NCBI GenBank assembly: GCA_934647235.1
Contig: CAKUFG010000024.1
Span: 1-45,413 of the forward strand
DNA: 45,413 bases
Direction: 5' to 3'
From: an uncultured Clostridia bacterium
GTDB lineage: Bacteria > Bacillota > Clostridia > Christensenellales > Aristaeellaceae
In this document: positions 8,042-17,325 of the stretch, in pieces
How positions within the stretch are numbered: the first letter of the stretch is position 1
Layout: every line of letters starts with the position of its first letter
Made by a program: the position numbers and the translations under genes
Notes under the pieces: generated by a model
Databases searched by the model: none
What the model saw: only the letters and a program-made list of their open reading frames with translations
What the model was told of the DNA's origin: nothing

Positions 8042-8215
8042 GTGTCTGAAGTACGAGTCAAGGAAAACGAATCCTTGGAGAGCGCTCTCAAGCGTTTCAA
8101 GCGCCAGTGCGCGCGCGCGGGCGTTATGGCTGAGGTTCGCAAGCGTGAGCATTATGAGAAGCCCAGCGTAAAGCGCAAGAAGAAGGCGGAAGCCGCTCGC
8201 AAGCGCCGCTATTAA
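8042..8215 (+). CDS. rpsU: 30S ribosomal protein S21 (bS21)
   Basis: Small basic protein of the 30S subunit that helps translation initiation. It has 57 residues, the usual size, beginning SEVRVKENESLESALKRF and ending in a lysine/arginine-rich tail. The start is GTG at 8042, supported by an AAGGGAGG site 8 bases upstream and by the family N-terminus; an in-frame ATG at 7970 lies at the promoter and is not used. It is preceded by a strong promoter and followed by a terminator, so it is a single-gene unit here. Confidence 0.96.
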   Translation: MSEVRVKENESLESALKRFKRQCARAGVMAEVRKREHYEKPSVKRKKKAEAARKRRY

Positions 8216-8260
8216 TTCTGTGGCTTAAAGAAGCGCTTTGCCGCCCAGCGGCAGGCGCTG

Positions 8261-8303
8261 AAAAAAACGTCATGCAGGGGAAAACGCCTGCATGGCGTTT
8301 TTC
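8261..8303. terminator. Bidirectional terminator between rpsU and the AraC gene
   Basis: Hairpin with arms around CATGCAGG and CCTGCATG, extended by AACG/CGTT, with an A-run before and a T-run after. It can serve both convergent genes. Confidence 0.8.
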
Positions 8304-8313
8304 ATTTGCGCGG

Positions 8314-9123
8314 CTATACCCGTCGCCCCGGATCGGCCGCTTCTTGCCGGCCGCGCCGGTACTCCGTGGGCGACAGCCCGCAATCCCGCCGGAAGGCCGT
8401 GCAGAAGTGCGCTGCGCTGGCATAGCCGCAGGACAGGGCGATCTGCGTCAGCGTCAGGGCCGAATTGCTCAGCATGCCCCGCGCCATGGATGCGCGCGCG
8501 TGCGCAATGACCGCGTTGGGCGATTGCCCCGCCGCCGCCTTGCATACGCGAAACAGCTGCGAGCGGCTCAGCCCTACAAAGTCCGCCACCTGCTCTACCG
8601 TCACGCCGTTTTCCAGGTGCGCGCGGATGTACCACATCGCCTTTTCATAGTAGGCTACCGCCGCGCTTACCGGCCGCGCGTCCGCCGGGCTGATCAGCGC
8701 GATAAAGCGCAGCACGCCGCCCGCCGCCGCCAGCGCGCCCGCCGCGCTGTTGCTAAGCCCTGCAATGTCGCGGTATATCTGGCGGATGCACGCCGTCACC
8801 GCCGCGCCCGACTGCGTGGTAAAGTACGGCGCGGCCTCGGTGATGCCCGTCGCGGCAATCAGCGCCGCCGCCTCCTCGCCGCGAAAGCCCAGCCATACGT
8901 AGTGCCACGGATCGTCCGTATCCGCTGTGTAGGTGGTCACCTGACCGGGATAAATCAAAAATCCCTGCCCAGCGTGCAGCGTATGCCGCCGTCCGCCCGA
9001 AAAGAAAACCCCGCTGCCGCTGATAATATAATGAAACAAGTACCCCTTGCGCACCGCCGGGCCGTAGCTGTGCCCCGGCGCGCAGCGCTCCTCGCCGCAG
9101 TTGATAACGGTCAGATCCATCAT
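8314..9123 (-). CDS. AraC-family transcription regulator of the adjacent alpha-galactosidase
   Basis: Sugar-responsive activator, 269 residues. The N-terminal half is a cupin-like ligand-binding domain (GYLFHYIISGSGVFF, then HTLHAGQGFLIYPGQ). The C-terminal 100 residues hold the two AraC helix-turn-helix motifs, VTVEQVADFVGLSRSQLFRVCK and LTQIALSCGYASAAHFCTAFRR, ending in the usual SPTEYRR. It is divergent from the GH4 gene across a 124-bp gap, the layout of MelR/MsmR-type regulators next to their target. I infer that it controls melA in response to alpha-galactosides; the ligand is not shown. Confidence 0.92.
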   Translation of the reverse strand: MMDLTVINCGEERCAPGHSYGPAVRKGYLFHYIISGSGVFFSGGRRHTLHAGQGFLIYPGQVTTYTADTDDPWHYVWLGFRGEEAAALIAATGITEAAPYFTTQSGAAVTACIRQIYRDIAGLSNSAAGALAAAGGVLRFIALISPADARPVSAAVAYYEKAMWYIRAHLENGVTVEQVADFVGLSRSQLFRVCKAAAGQSPNAVIAHARASMARGMLSNSALTLTQIALSCGYASAAHFCTAFRRDCGLSPTEYRRGRQEAADPGRRV

Positions 9124-9247
9124 GCCGCTCCCTTACGATGCAACATAGAGACAATAATCTGCAACGCGCAGATATTGCGATTCCCCGTCTATTTTACTAT
9201 ACTATCCTTGATGTTGCAACCGATATTACGCATCATGGAGGAAATAT
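9124..9247. promoter_or_regulatory. araC/melA divergent control region
   Basis: Holds a plus-strand promoter, TTGCGA (9175-9180), 17 bp, TATACT (9198-9203), about 45 bp before melA. The hexamer TGCAAC recurs at about 9139, 9160 and 9214, twice within GATGCAACAT/ATGTTGCAAC in opposite senses around the promoter. These repeats are candidate regulator sites. GGAGG at 9237-9241 is the melA ribosome site. Confidence 0.6.
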
Positions 9248-10558
9248 ATGCCTAAGATTACATTCATGGGCGCCGGCTCCAGCGTGTTTGCCAAGAACGT
9301 GCTGGGCGACTGCATGACGTCCCCGATCATGGAAAACAGCGAAATTGCCCTCTACGATATCGACGCGGACCGCATGGACGACAGCAAGCGCATGCTGGAC
9401 GCCATCAACAAGAACCTGGGCAACAAGGCCACCATCAAGACCTATCTGGGCGTGGAAAACCGCAAGGACGCCCTGCGCGGCGCCAACTATGTGGTCAACG
9501 CCATTCAGGTGGGCCTGTACAAGCCCTGCACTGTGACGGACTTTGAAGTGCCCAAGAAGTACGGCCTGCGTCAGACCATTGCCGACACCCTGGGCATCGG
9601 CGGCATCTTCCGCGCCCTGCGCACCATTCCCGTGATGCAGGACTTTGCCGATGACATGGCCGAGGTGTGCCCCAACGCCTGGTTCCTCAACTACACCAAC
9701 CCCATGGCTATGCTGACCGGCTATATGCAGCGCTACACCCCCATCAAGACGGTGGGTCTGTGCCACAGCGTGCAGGTGTGCGCCAGCCACCTGCTCAAGG
9801 GGCTGGATATGCCCTATGACGATACCTACCAGTGGAAGATCGCCGGCATCAACCATCAGGCCTGGCTGCTGGAGATCCGTGATCCGCAGGGCAACGATCT
9901 GTATCCTGAGATCAAGCGCCGCGCGGCTGCGCGCACCGAGAAGCATGACGATATGGTGCGCTATGAGCTGATGAAGCGCTTCGGCTACTATGTGACCGAA
10001 TCCAGCGAACATAATGCTGAATACACGCCGTATTTTATCAAGGACAAGTATCCGGAGCTGATCGAGCGCTTCAACATCCCGCTGGATGAGTATCCGCGCC
10101 GCTGCATCAAGCATGAGGAGAAGTGGGCCACCCTGCGCGTGGAGCTGACCCAGAACGATAAGCTGACCCACGAGCGCAGCAAGGAATACGCCTGCCACAT
10201 CATGGAGGCCATGGAGACCAACCAGCCCTACAAGATCGGCGGCAACGTGCTCAACACGGGCCTGATCACCAACCTGCCGCAGAACGCCTGCGTAGAGGTG
10301 CCCTGCATTGTGGACAAGAGCGGCGTGACCCCGACCTTTGTGGGCGATCTGCCCGAGCAGTGCGCGGCGCTGAACCGTACCAACATCAACGTGCAGCTGC
10401 TGACCATCGAGGCGGCCAAGACCCTGAAGAAGGATTACATTTATCAGGCCGCGCTGATGGATCCGCATCTGCAGAGCGAGCTGTCCATCGACGACATCGT
10501 TTCCCTGTGCGACGACATGATCGAGGCCCACAAGGGCTGGCTGCCGGAGTACAAGTAA
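9248..10558 (+). CDS. melA: Alpha-galactosidase, glycoside hydrolase family 4 (MelA-like)
   Basis: Hydrolyses alpha-galactosides such as melibiose by the NAD- and divalent-metal-dependent oxidation and elimination route of family GH4; cytoplasmic. The protein has 436 residues. The Rossmann nucleotide site is KITFMGAGSSVF at the N-terminus. LYKPCTVTDFEVPKKYGLRQTIADTLG closely resembles MelA, and the metal ligands are the cysteine in GLCHS (C172) and the histidine in GINHQ (H203). The start follows GGAGG. A related alpha-glucosidase or alpha-glucuronidase activity is possible, but the match to MelA is better. It stands alone downstream of its divergent regulator and is followed by an A element 29 bp after the stop. 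Confidence 0.88.
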   Translation: MPKITFMGAGSSVFAKNVLGDCMTSPIMENSEIALYDIDADRMDDSKRMLDAINKNLGNKATIKTYLGVENRKDALRGANYVVNAIQVGLYKPCTVTDFEVPKKYGLRQTIADTLGIGGIFRALRTIPVMQDFADDMAEVCPNAWFLNYTNPMAMLTGYMQRYTPIKTVGLCHSVQVCASHLLKGLDMPYDDTYQWKIAGINHQAWLLEIRDPQGNDLYPEIKRRAAARTEKHDDMVRYELMKRFGYYVTESSEHNAEYTPYFIKDKYPELIERFNIPLDEYPRRCIKHEEKWATLRVELTQNDKLTHERSKEYACHIMEAMETNQPYKIGGNVLNTGLITNLPQNACVEVPCIVDKSGVTPTFVGDLPEQCAALNRTNINVQLLTIEAAKTLKKDYIYQAALMDPHLQSELSIDDIVSLCDDMIEAHKGWLPEYK

Positions 10559-10587
10559 GAGGGTACGAGGGGGAACAAAGGGGAAAC

Positions 10588-10795
10588 GTTACTTTCTTCA
10601 GGGAAGAAAGTAACAAAGAACCTATTTGTGACGTAAAAGTCAAGCTGATAAAACTGGAAGGCGGCACTGCCGCCCCCGTGGCAGGGAAAAACTTAAGCTG
10701 CCTGGTCTGGAGCAAGCTCCGCCCAGGCGGCTTTTCCTTTTTCCCCTTTGGTCTGGCTTCGCCAGCCCGCGCCGATTGCATCGGCGTGCCACGGG
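10588..10795 (+). repeat. Element A copy 4
   Basis: H1 at 10588-10614 (GTTACTTTCTTC and GAAGAAAGTAAC) begins 29 bp after the melA stop. The GGCGGCACTGCCGCC hairpin is perfect. The distal hairpin is GCCGAT/ATCGGC and the outer arm ends at 10795. Confidence 0.85.
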
Positions 10796-11591
10796 ATGAT
10801 GGCTGAGCGCGGAAACCCGCGCAGCAATTGACGGCAGTTGGAGAGTGCACCCACCAAAAGGCTTCTCCTTGAGGAGAAGCTGTCAGCGAGAGCTGACTGA
10901 TGAGGTGTAGGCTGCAAAGCAGCCGTTATCATAACTATTAAAGATAACGCCGCTGCGGCGGCTACACCTCATCCGCTTCACTGCGTTCAGCACCTTCTCC
11001 TCAAGGAGAAGGCTTCCGTTGGCTGTGAAAATGCAGCAGCATATTGCATTGTTTGCCAATCGCATGACCATAAAAGCTTCTCCCAAACGGGCGAAGGTGT
11101 CGAGCGAATAGCGAGACGGATGAGGGGGAACGCAGTGCATTGCGTATGTTGGAGAATACAGCCAACCAAAAGGCTTCTCCTTGAGGAGAGGCTCGAGCGA
11201 GCAGCGAGACGGATGAGTGAGTACGCAAGACATTAGCACTACTTGAATTTTCGCCAACTGGCCCCGCAGGCGCAAGCGACATGCGGCCTCACAATTCGGC
11301 ATAGTCGTTTTGCAACGCTGACGCTAGCAAAACTCGTTGCCTCATTGGCGCTGCATCCGCCTTATATCTGCCACAGGCAGCGGCGGATTACGCGCCTCAT
11401 CAGGCTCATTGCATTCGCCAGCTTCTCCCCGAGGAGAAGCCTTCAATGTGATATGCTGACATGGATATTGCAGGACACTTGCAAATAACCGCACAACCAT
11501 AAAAGCCTTCTCCAAAACGTAATAAGGTTTATTATACAAGGAGCGAGACGGATGATGGAAATCTTATTTAATACTCATCCCCCATTTGCAC
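10796..11591. repeat. Remainder of repeat island 3 (B, B', C, D units)
   Basis: No gene in about 800 bp. B units at 10850-11025 form an imperfect palindrome (CCAAAAGGCTTCTCC inward to GGAGAAGGCTTCC, with GGCTGCAAAGCAGCC and GCCGCTGCGGCGGC stems). B' is at about 11065-11135 and a further B/B' hybrid at 11161-11225. A C unit lies at 11255-11400 and a D unit at about 11396-11555. Unlike islands 2, 4, 5 and 6, this one has no second A copy before the next gene. Confidence 0.7.
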
Positions 11592-11640
11592 TAAAAAATC
11601 GCCCGGTTGGACGCATATCCTCCTGGGCGATTCTTTTTTA
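11592..11640 (-). terminator. Terminator of the MFS gene
   Basis: On the minus strand, arms AATCGCCCAGG and CCGGGCGATT are followed by TTTTTAG. The hairpin text is similar to the variable stem of element A copy 3. Confidence 0.8.
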
Positions 11641-13005
11641 CGCGCTTTTTTTGCCTGCCGCCAGCTCCAGGGCTTCGATTTCATCGTCCGGCGTGAAGCT
11701 GCGCCAGCAGCGCATCAGCAGCAGCCCCAGCGGCAGCATGGTGACGGCGCGGAAAAGCGTGGTAAACTGCACGGCGGTGATGGGTACCGCGCCGATATAG
11801 AACATACGGCTGCCAAACCATTTGCACCACAGCGTGCCCGTCATCAGCCCCAGGAAGGCAAACACATTGCAGAACACCGATTGAAAGCAGGTGTGCGTAG
11901 TGGCGTTTTCCTGCGGCAGGTTCATGTAAAACACGTTGGCGTAGCTCAGGTTCAGCCCGACGGAGACAACGTGCTGCAGCATGGCTGCAGGCAGGAAGAT
12001 GCTTTTGCTTGCCGAGGATACAAAGAACATCATAATCTCTGTGGGCACCCAGATGGCTGTGCAGAAGCCGAAGGTGCGGATCCACGAATACCGTCCCAGC
12101 ACGCGCCGCCACATAGGCGTAAACAGCACCAGAAAAATGGGATACGTAGCGCTGGCAAAGGTAACGGTGCTGTAGGGAAAGCCCACGGTGTTCAGCAGAT
12201 AAAAGTTCCATAGACCGCTGTTGAGGTTTGAAATGTAGTTCCATACAAACATCAGCATCAGGCAGGCCATAAACTTTTTGTATTTCAGCGACAGGGTGAA
12301 CACCTCGTGCAGGCGCACTCGCTGCTTGCGCACGGGATAAGGATATTCCTTGGCCATGGCCTGCATGCCCACGTCCACAAGCACCAGTACAAAGGCAAAG
12401 TAGCGCATGCCCAGCACCAGCTGATTCTGCCGCCCGGCTCGCGCCGCCGCCGTGGTCAGCACACCGGAGAGCAGCAGCACGGCGTTTGCAACGATGGAGC
12501 TGAACATCTGGTTATCGCTGATATAGGCGGTCCGCAGACGCGGATCCTTGGGATAAAACTCGTAAAACCAGGGCGTAAAGCCCGCGCTGAACATGCTGTA
12601 GACAGCATGCGACAAAAACTGCAGAATGCAGAACCACACAACGCGCGCATGCGCGTCTGTAACAATCAGCGGCATTAACGTCGTTGCCAGGATATACATG
12701 GCGTAAAAGTACACCTTTGCGCCCACCAGCACCCATTTGCGGCGCTGTATGCGCTCCAGAATCATGGGCGAAAGCATAAAAAAGCAGTTGGCCAGCGGCG
12801 GGATAAACGAGATAATGCCCACGCCTACCAGATCGATATCATACATGCTTAAAAAACCGGTGTGAAACACACCGGTAATAAACACGTTATATACGCTGGT
12901 CAGCAGGGAGCTGATCAGCGAAATGGTTCTGCCCTTGCGTTGGTCGTCATGCCAGCCATAAATCTGCCGCAGCTCATCAGCCGCGCGGGAGGGATGCATT
13001 TTCAT
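11638..13005 (-). CDS. MFS transporter
   Basis: Membrane transporter of the major facilitator superfamily, substrate unknown. The protein has 455 residues and about twelve hydrophobic segments: the first group runs from TISLISSLLTSVYNVFITGV to the stretch around residue 220. A basic cytoplasmic loop (KEYPYPVRKQRVRLHEVFTL) sits near the middle, and six more segments follow. The short polar C-terminus DDEIEALELAAGKKSA is cytoplasmic. The start at 13005 has a GAGGTG site. It is close to melA but separated by an island and its own terminator. A sugar substrate is possible but not supported by a recognisable MelB motif. Confidence 0.75.
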   Translation of the reverse strand: MKMHPSRAADELRQIYGWHDDQRKGRTISLISSLLTSVYNVFITGVFHTGFLSMYDIDLVGVGIISFIPPLANCFFMLSPMILERIQRRKWVLVGAKVYFYAMYILATTLMPLIVTDAHARVVWFCILQFLSHAVYSMFSAGFTPWFYEFYPKDPRLRTAYISDNQMFSSIVANAVLLLSGVLTTAAARAGRQNQLVLGMRYFAFVLVLVDVGMQAMAKEYPYPVRKQRVRLHEVFTLSLKYKKFMACLMLMFVWNYISNLNSGLWNFYLLNTVGFPYSTVTFASATYPIFLVLFTPMWRRVLGRYSWIRTFGFCTAIWVPTEIMMFFVSSASKSIFLPAAMLQHVVSVGLNLSYANVFYMNLPQENATTHTCFQSVFCNVFAFLGLMTGTLWCKWFGSRMFYIGAVPITAVQFTTLFRAVTMLPLGLLLMRCWRSFTPDDEIEALELAAGKKSA

Positions 13006-13109
13006 AACGTCACCTCATGGTTAGGCTGAACCGATTATAGCATATTCATGCCCGCGCGTATAGTAGGCGGCGAAAAAATTTTTGCCGCGCACCGTACCAA
13101 CACGACTAT

Positions 13110-13125
13110 TGTTTCACGTGAAACA
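13110..13125. promoter_or_regulatory. parS: parS site 1 (ParB/Spo0J binding)
   Basis: Perfect 16-bp palindrome TGTTTCACGTGAAACA, matching the known bacterial parS consensus at every position. Such sites cluster near oriC; this one is about 11 kb from it. Confidence 0.93.
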
Positions 13126-13157
13126 TTGTGCTAAAGTATAGGCAGCAAGAAAGCCAT

Positions 13158-13173
13158 TGTTTCACGTGAAACA
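13158..13173. promoter_or_regulatory. parS: parS site 2 (ParB/Spo0J binding)
   Basis: Second perfect TGTTTCACGTGAAACA, 48 bp centre to centre from the first. Its end is 17 bp before the addA start, next to the ribosome site AAGGAGGGG. Confidence 0.93.
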
Positions 13174-13190
13174 TCAAGGAGGGGATCATC

Positions 13191-16100
13191 ATGCCGCAAT
13201 GGACGCAGGCACAGCGGGAGGCCATCGATGCGCGCAACAGCGAGCTGCTGGTCAGCGCGGCGGCAGGCAGCGGCAAGACAGCCGTGCTGGTGGAGCATGT
13301 GCTGCAATTGCTGCGCGAGGGCGGGCAGATCAACCGCCTGCTGATCATTACCTTCACCCGCGCCGCAGCGGCGGAGCTGCGCGAACGCCTGATTGCTGCG
13401 CTGGACGCAGAGGCGGCGGGCAACGCGCACCTGCGCCGGCAAATGCTGCTGGCGCGCCGCGCGCAGATCAGCACGCTGCATGTGTTCTGCCATCGCGTCA
13501 TTCGTCAGCATTTTCAGGTGGCGGACGTCGATCCCATGGCCAAGGTGGGCGAGAATACCGCGCTGGAGCCGCTTCTGCAGCGCGCGCTGGATGAAAGCAT
13601 GGAGGAGCTGTGTCAGTCCGATTCCCCCGATGCGCAGGCGCTGACCAGCCAGTATCAGGATGCGCAGATTGTCGAAATGGCCCGTCAGCTATACACCTTC
13701 CTGCGCGCGCAGGCCGATCCGGAAGCGTGGTTGACCCAGCACATGGCCGATCCCGCCGGGGCCGGGCTTGCGCCCTTCTTGCTGATCCTGCGCAAGGAAG
13801 CGCTGCTGTGCCTGGAGGGCGCGGAGCAGCTGAACGATCAATGCCTGCGCCTGCTGGAGCTGCCCGGCGCGCCCGTGCATCTGCTGCCCACCGCGCAGGC
13901 CGATCAGGCGCTGCTGGCCGCTCTGCGCGATGCGCTGCGGCAGGATACCCTGCCTGCGGGCGAATTGCGCTTTGCCGTCAAGGCGCGCGCGCCCAAGAAC
14001 GCGGATTTTGACCCCGCGCTGGCCGATCGCTTTACCTCCCTGCGCGACCGCATGAAGGAGCTGGCCAAGCAGGCGCGCGCCATGGTGCCCGCCGATATCG
14101 ATCAGGCACGCGCCGAGGTGGCCGCCACCCTGCCCGCTCTGCGTGCGCTGATTGGCCTGGTGCAGGCCATGGATACGCGCTATGCGCAGTACAAGCAGGA
14201 GAAAAACCTGCTGGATTATGGCGATTTGGAGCATCTGGCCCTCAAGGCGCTGGACGACGCGCAGGTGCGCCAGAGCGTGGCCGATGGCTATGATGCGATC
14301 TTTGTCGATGAGTATCAGGATGTGTCGGCTATCGAGGAAGCCATCGTCCGCCGCGTGCACAATGAAAACAACCGCCTGTTCATGGTGGGCGACGTCAAGC
14401 AGTCCATCTATCGCTTCCGGTTGGCCGATCCCACGCTGTTTTTGAGCAAATATGAGCAGTTTGGCAGCGAAAAGAAGGACGTTTCGCGCCGCATCCTGCT
14501 GAGCCGCAATTTCCGTTCGCGCGGCAACGTCCTGGCCGCCGTCAACTGTGTGTTTGCCCGCGCCATGCGCCGCGGCGCTACCGAGATTGCCTATGACGAC
14601 GACGCGGCCCTGCACGCGGGCATGGAAACCACGGGCGATCCCGCCGTGCAGCTGAATATCATCAACGACGATACCCAGGAGCCCGCGCCGGATGCGCAGG
14701 AGGAGGCTGACGATACGGGCGAGGCGCGCAAGGGCTGGATGTACGAGGCGCAGCTGGCCGCGCGGCTGATCCGCGAGCAGGTGGGCCGTCCCATCCGGGA
14801 TAAGAACGGCGAGCGCGCCCTGCGCTATCGCGATTGCGTGATCCTGCTGCGCTCCGCCAGCGGCCGCGCGCCGCTGATTGCCAAGATTCTGGCCAGCGAG
14901 GGCGTGCCTGCCTACAGCGACGCGGACGCGCAGTATTTTGACCTGCCCGAGGTGCGGGATGTGATGAACGTGCTGCGCGTGCTGGACAACCCCTATCAGG
15001 ATGTGCCGCTGCTCAGCGCCCTGCGCTGCCCATGCTTTGGCTTCACCAGCGCGCGGCTGGCCGAGCTCCGCCTGCGCGACGATACGCGGCAAAAGCCCTT
15101 CTATCAGGTGTTTTTCACCCTGCGGGAGCAGGAGAATGATGTGCGCGCAGCCTGCGACCGGCTGGATACATGGCGCTTCTGGGCGCAGCATCTGCCGACC
15201 GACCGGCTGCTGTGGCGCATCCTGTCGCAGTCCGGGCTATACGCCCTGGCCGGGGCGCAGCGGGACGGCGCGGCGCGGCAGGCCAATCTGCGCCTGCTGT
15301 GCGAGCGCGCGCAGGCCGACGGCGCGCGGGCTTCGCTGCACGATTTCCTGTCCGTCAGCGATCTGGCCCACCGCACGGGCGATGCAGGCGCGGCGCGCGA
15401 ACTGGGCGAAAACGACGATGTGGTGCGCATCATGACGCTGCACAAATCCAAGGGGCTGGAGTTTCCGCTGGTCATCCTGATGGAGCTGGCGCGCAATTTC
15501 CGCATGCCCTCGGACGGGGAGCTGCTGCGCACCGACGCGCAGGCTGGCCTGGCCCTCAAGCGCGTGGATGCCGAACGCCGCGTGACCGGGCACACGGTGG
15601 CCGGGCGGGCGCTGGCCTGCAAGCAGGCGCGGCAGATCAAGGCAGAAGAGGCGCGGCTGCTGTACGTGGGCATGACCCGCGCGCGGGAGCGGCTGATCCT
15701 GCTGTCCTCGCCGCGCAGCATGCAGGGCGTGGCCGAGATGCGCGATATGCCCGAGGGTGATTACGCGGCGGGCTGCGCGCGCTGCATGCTGGATTGGGTG
15801 GTGCAGGCTGTGGGCGAGGGGCTGCAGACGGGGCGTGATACGCTGTTCACGGCGGCAAACGGCAGCCAGTGGGATCTGCGCTATCATGGCAGCGCGGAGT
15901 TCAGTCAGCGCTTACCACAGGAGGGAAAATTTTCCATTCCTGATTTGTCCGAGCCGCCTTCTGCCGATTTCTGCGCGCAGATGGCGCGACCTCCGCGGCA
16001 ATCGCAGCTGCAAAAGACCAGCGTGACGGCGCTTCTGCGCGGCGCGGTCTGGACGGAGGATATCGAAGAAACGCCCGAAACCAAGCGAAAAGCGCTTCAT

Positions 16101-16634
16101 TTGGATACGCTTCCGCCTGAATTGCCGCCGTTTTTGGCTGGAACGCAGCTATCAGCGGCCGATCGCGGCACGGCGGCGCACAAGGCGCTGGGAGCGCTTG
16201 ATTTGTCCCTGCTGCGCGGCGCGGAGAATATGTCAGCGGCGGTGAACGCGCAGCTTGCCGCGCTGTCGCGTCGCGGCGTGCTGACGGCGGAGGAGCTGGC
16301 GGCCATCGATCCCGGCGACATCCTGGCCTTTTTGCGCAGCGATATGGGCGCGCGGATGCTGGCCAGCCCGCGCGTGCAGCGCGAGTGGGGCTTCTGCCTG
16401 CGGGATGGCGATCTGCTGGTGCAGGGCGTGATCGATCTGTGCTTCCTCGAAAACGGCGCGTGGGTGCTGGTGGATTACAAGACCGACCGCTGCCCGGCCG
16501 AGGAGCTGCCTGCGATGTACGGCGACCAGCTGCGCTGGTACGCCCGCGCCCTGCGCGAGATCACCGGCCTGCCGGTGCGGTTCGGCGGGCTGTACAGCCT
16601 GCGCCGCCGGGCGCTTGTGCCGGTGGAGGTGTAA
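13191..16634 (+). CDS. addA: ATP-dependent helicase/nuclease subunit A (AddA)
   Basis: Helicase and 5' end nuclease subunit of the AddAB complex, which resects double-strand breaks for RecA. The protein has 1147 residues, slightly short for the family. UvrD-type motifs in order are Walker A SAAAGSGKTAVL (near residue 20), DYGDLEHLALKAL, motif II FVDEYQDVS, GDVKQSIYRFR, NFRSRGNVL, motif V VRIMTLHKSKGLEFP and motif VI LLYVGMTRARERLIL. The C-terminal nuclease domain carries GVIDLCFLENGAWVLVDYKTDR with the Asp-Tyr-Lys catalytic core. The start follows AAGGAGGGG. The partner addB, normally upstream, is not in this window. The two parS sites sit in the 5' region. Element A follows 35 bp after the stop. 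Confidence 0.95.
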   Translation: MPQWTQAQREAIDARNSELLVSAAAGSGKTAVLVEHVLQLLREGGQINRLLIITFTRAAAAELRERLIAALDAEAAGNAHLRRQMLLARRAQISTLHVFCHRVIRQHFQVADVDPMAKVGENTALEPLLQRALDESMEELCQSDSPDAQALTSQYQDAQIVEMARQLYTFLRAQADPEAWLTQHMADPAGAGLAPFLLILRKEALLCLEGAEQLNDQCLRLLELPGAPVHLLPTAQADQALLAALRDALRQDTLPAGELRFAVKARAPKNADFDPALADRFTSLRDRMKELAKQARAMVPADIDQARAEVAATLPALRALIGLVQAMDTRYAQYKQEKNLLDYGDLEHLALKALDDAQVRQSVADGYDAIFVDEYQDVSAIEEAIVRRVHNENNRLFMVGDVKQSIYRFRLADPTLFLSKYEQFGSEKKDVSRRILLSRNFRSRGNVLAAVNCVFARAMRRGATEIAYDDDAALHAGMETTGDPAVQLNIINDDTQEPAPDAQEEADDTGEARKGWMYEAQLAARLIREQVGRPIRDKNGERALRYRDCVILLRSASGRAPLIAKILASEGVPAYSDADAQYFDLPEVRDVMNVLRVLDNPYQDVPLLSALRCPCFGFTSARLAELRLRDDTRQKPFYQVFFTLREQENDVRAACDRLDTWRFWAQHLPTDRLLWRILSQSGLYALAGAQRDGAARQANLRLLCERAQADGARASLHDFLSVSDLAHRTGDAGAARELGENDDVVRIMTLHKSKGLEFPLVILMELARNFRMPSDGELLRTDAQAGLALKRVDAERRVTGHTVAGRALACKQARQIKAEEARLLYVGMTRARERLILLSSPRSMQGVAEMRDMPEGDYAAGCARCMLDWVVQAVGEGLQTGRDTLFTAANGSQWDLRYHGSAEFSQRLPQEGKFSIPDLSEPPSADFCAQMARPPRQSQLQKTSVTALLRGAVWTEDIEETPETKRKALHLDTLPPELPPFLAGTQLSAADRGTAAHKALGALDLSLLRGAENMSAAVNAQLAALSRRGVLTAEELAAIDPGDILAFLRSDMGARMLASPRVQREWGFCLRDGDLLVQGVIDLCFLENGAWVLVDYKTDRCPAEELPAMYGDQLRWYARALREITGLPVRFGGLYSLRRRALVPVEV

Positions 16635-16669
16635 GGGGAGACGGGGAGGACGAACGAAACGAAGAGGAC

Positions 16670-16882
16670 GTTTCTTTCTTGAGTCAAGAAAGAAACAAAG
16701 AACCTGTGTGTGACGTGAAAGCCAATTGAATATAACTGGAAGGCGGCACTGCCGTTTTGTGCCCCGTGGCAGGGAAAATTCGCGTGCCCGGATCGGCGCA
16801 AGCGCCATCCGTCCCCTTGAATATTTCCCTATGGTCTGGCTTCGCCAGCCCTGCGCTGATCTGCGATCAGCGTGTCACGGGG
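16670..16882 (+). repeat. Element A copy 5
   Basis: H1 at 16670-16696 (GTTTCTTTCTTG and CAAGAAAGAAAC), 35 bp after the addA stop. The distal hairpin is GCTGATC/GATCAGC. The outer arm is TGTCACGGGG, one change from the usual TGCCACGGGG. Confidence 0.85.
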
Positions 16883-17325
16883 CGTTAGGTGAGTGCTCTG
16901 ATGAAAGAAATGATTAGCGGCAGTTGGCAAGAACGGCCAAGCTCTGCAGAGCACTGACTATGGAAGCCTTCTCCCACTGGGAGAAGGTGTCGAGCGTATA
17001 GCGAGACGGATGAGGGGAAACGCGACGGATTATTATTGCTTGCATTTCCGCGCAACAAGTCCCGCAGGCGCAAGCGCCATGCGGCCTCACAATTCGGCAT
17101 AGTCGTTTTGCTTCGCTGACGCTTGCAAAACTCGTTGCCTCATTGGCGCTGCATCCGCCTATATCTGCCACAGGCAGCGGCGGATTACGCGCCTCATCAG
17201 TCAGCTAACGCTGCCAGCTTCTCCCCAAGGAGAAGCCTTTTATAGTCGACTCTTTTTATGCTGCTTAGCTGTTTTGTCTAACTTTTACTAACTGTTGCGC
17301 ATGATTTTCGCATTCAATCAACATT
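16883..17325. repeat. Core of repeat island 4 (B', C, B units)
   Basis: B' at 16968-17020 (a CTTCTCCCA/TGGGAGAAG hairpin, then GTGTCGAGCGTATAGCGAG). C at 17049-17205, nearly identical to the copy at 11255-11400 and to the inverted copy at 6048-6158. B hairpin at 17216-17237. No gene. Confidence 0.7.

Noticed and set aside
13081..13190. Operator for the MFS or addA gene rather than parS
   Set aside because: The match to the 16-bp parS consensus is perfect in both copies and the region is near oriC, so ParB binding is the better explanation.
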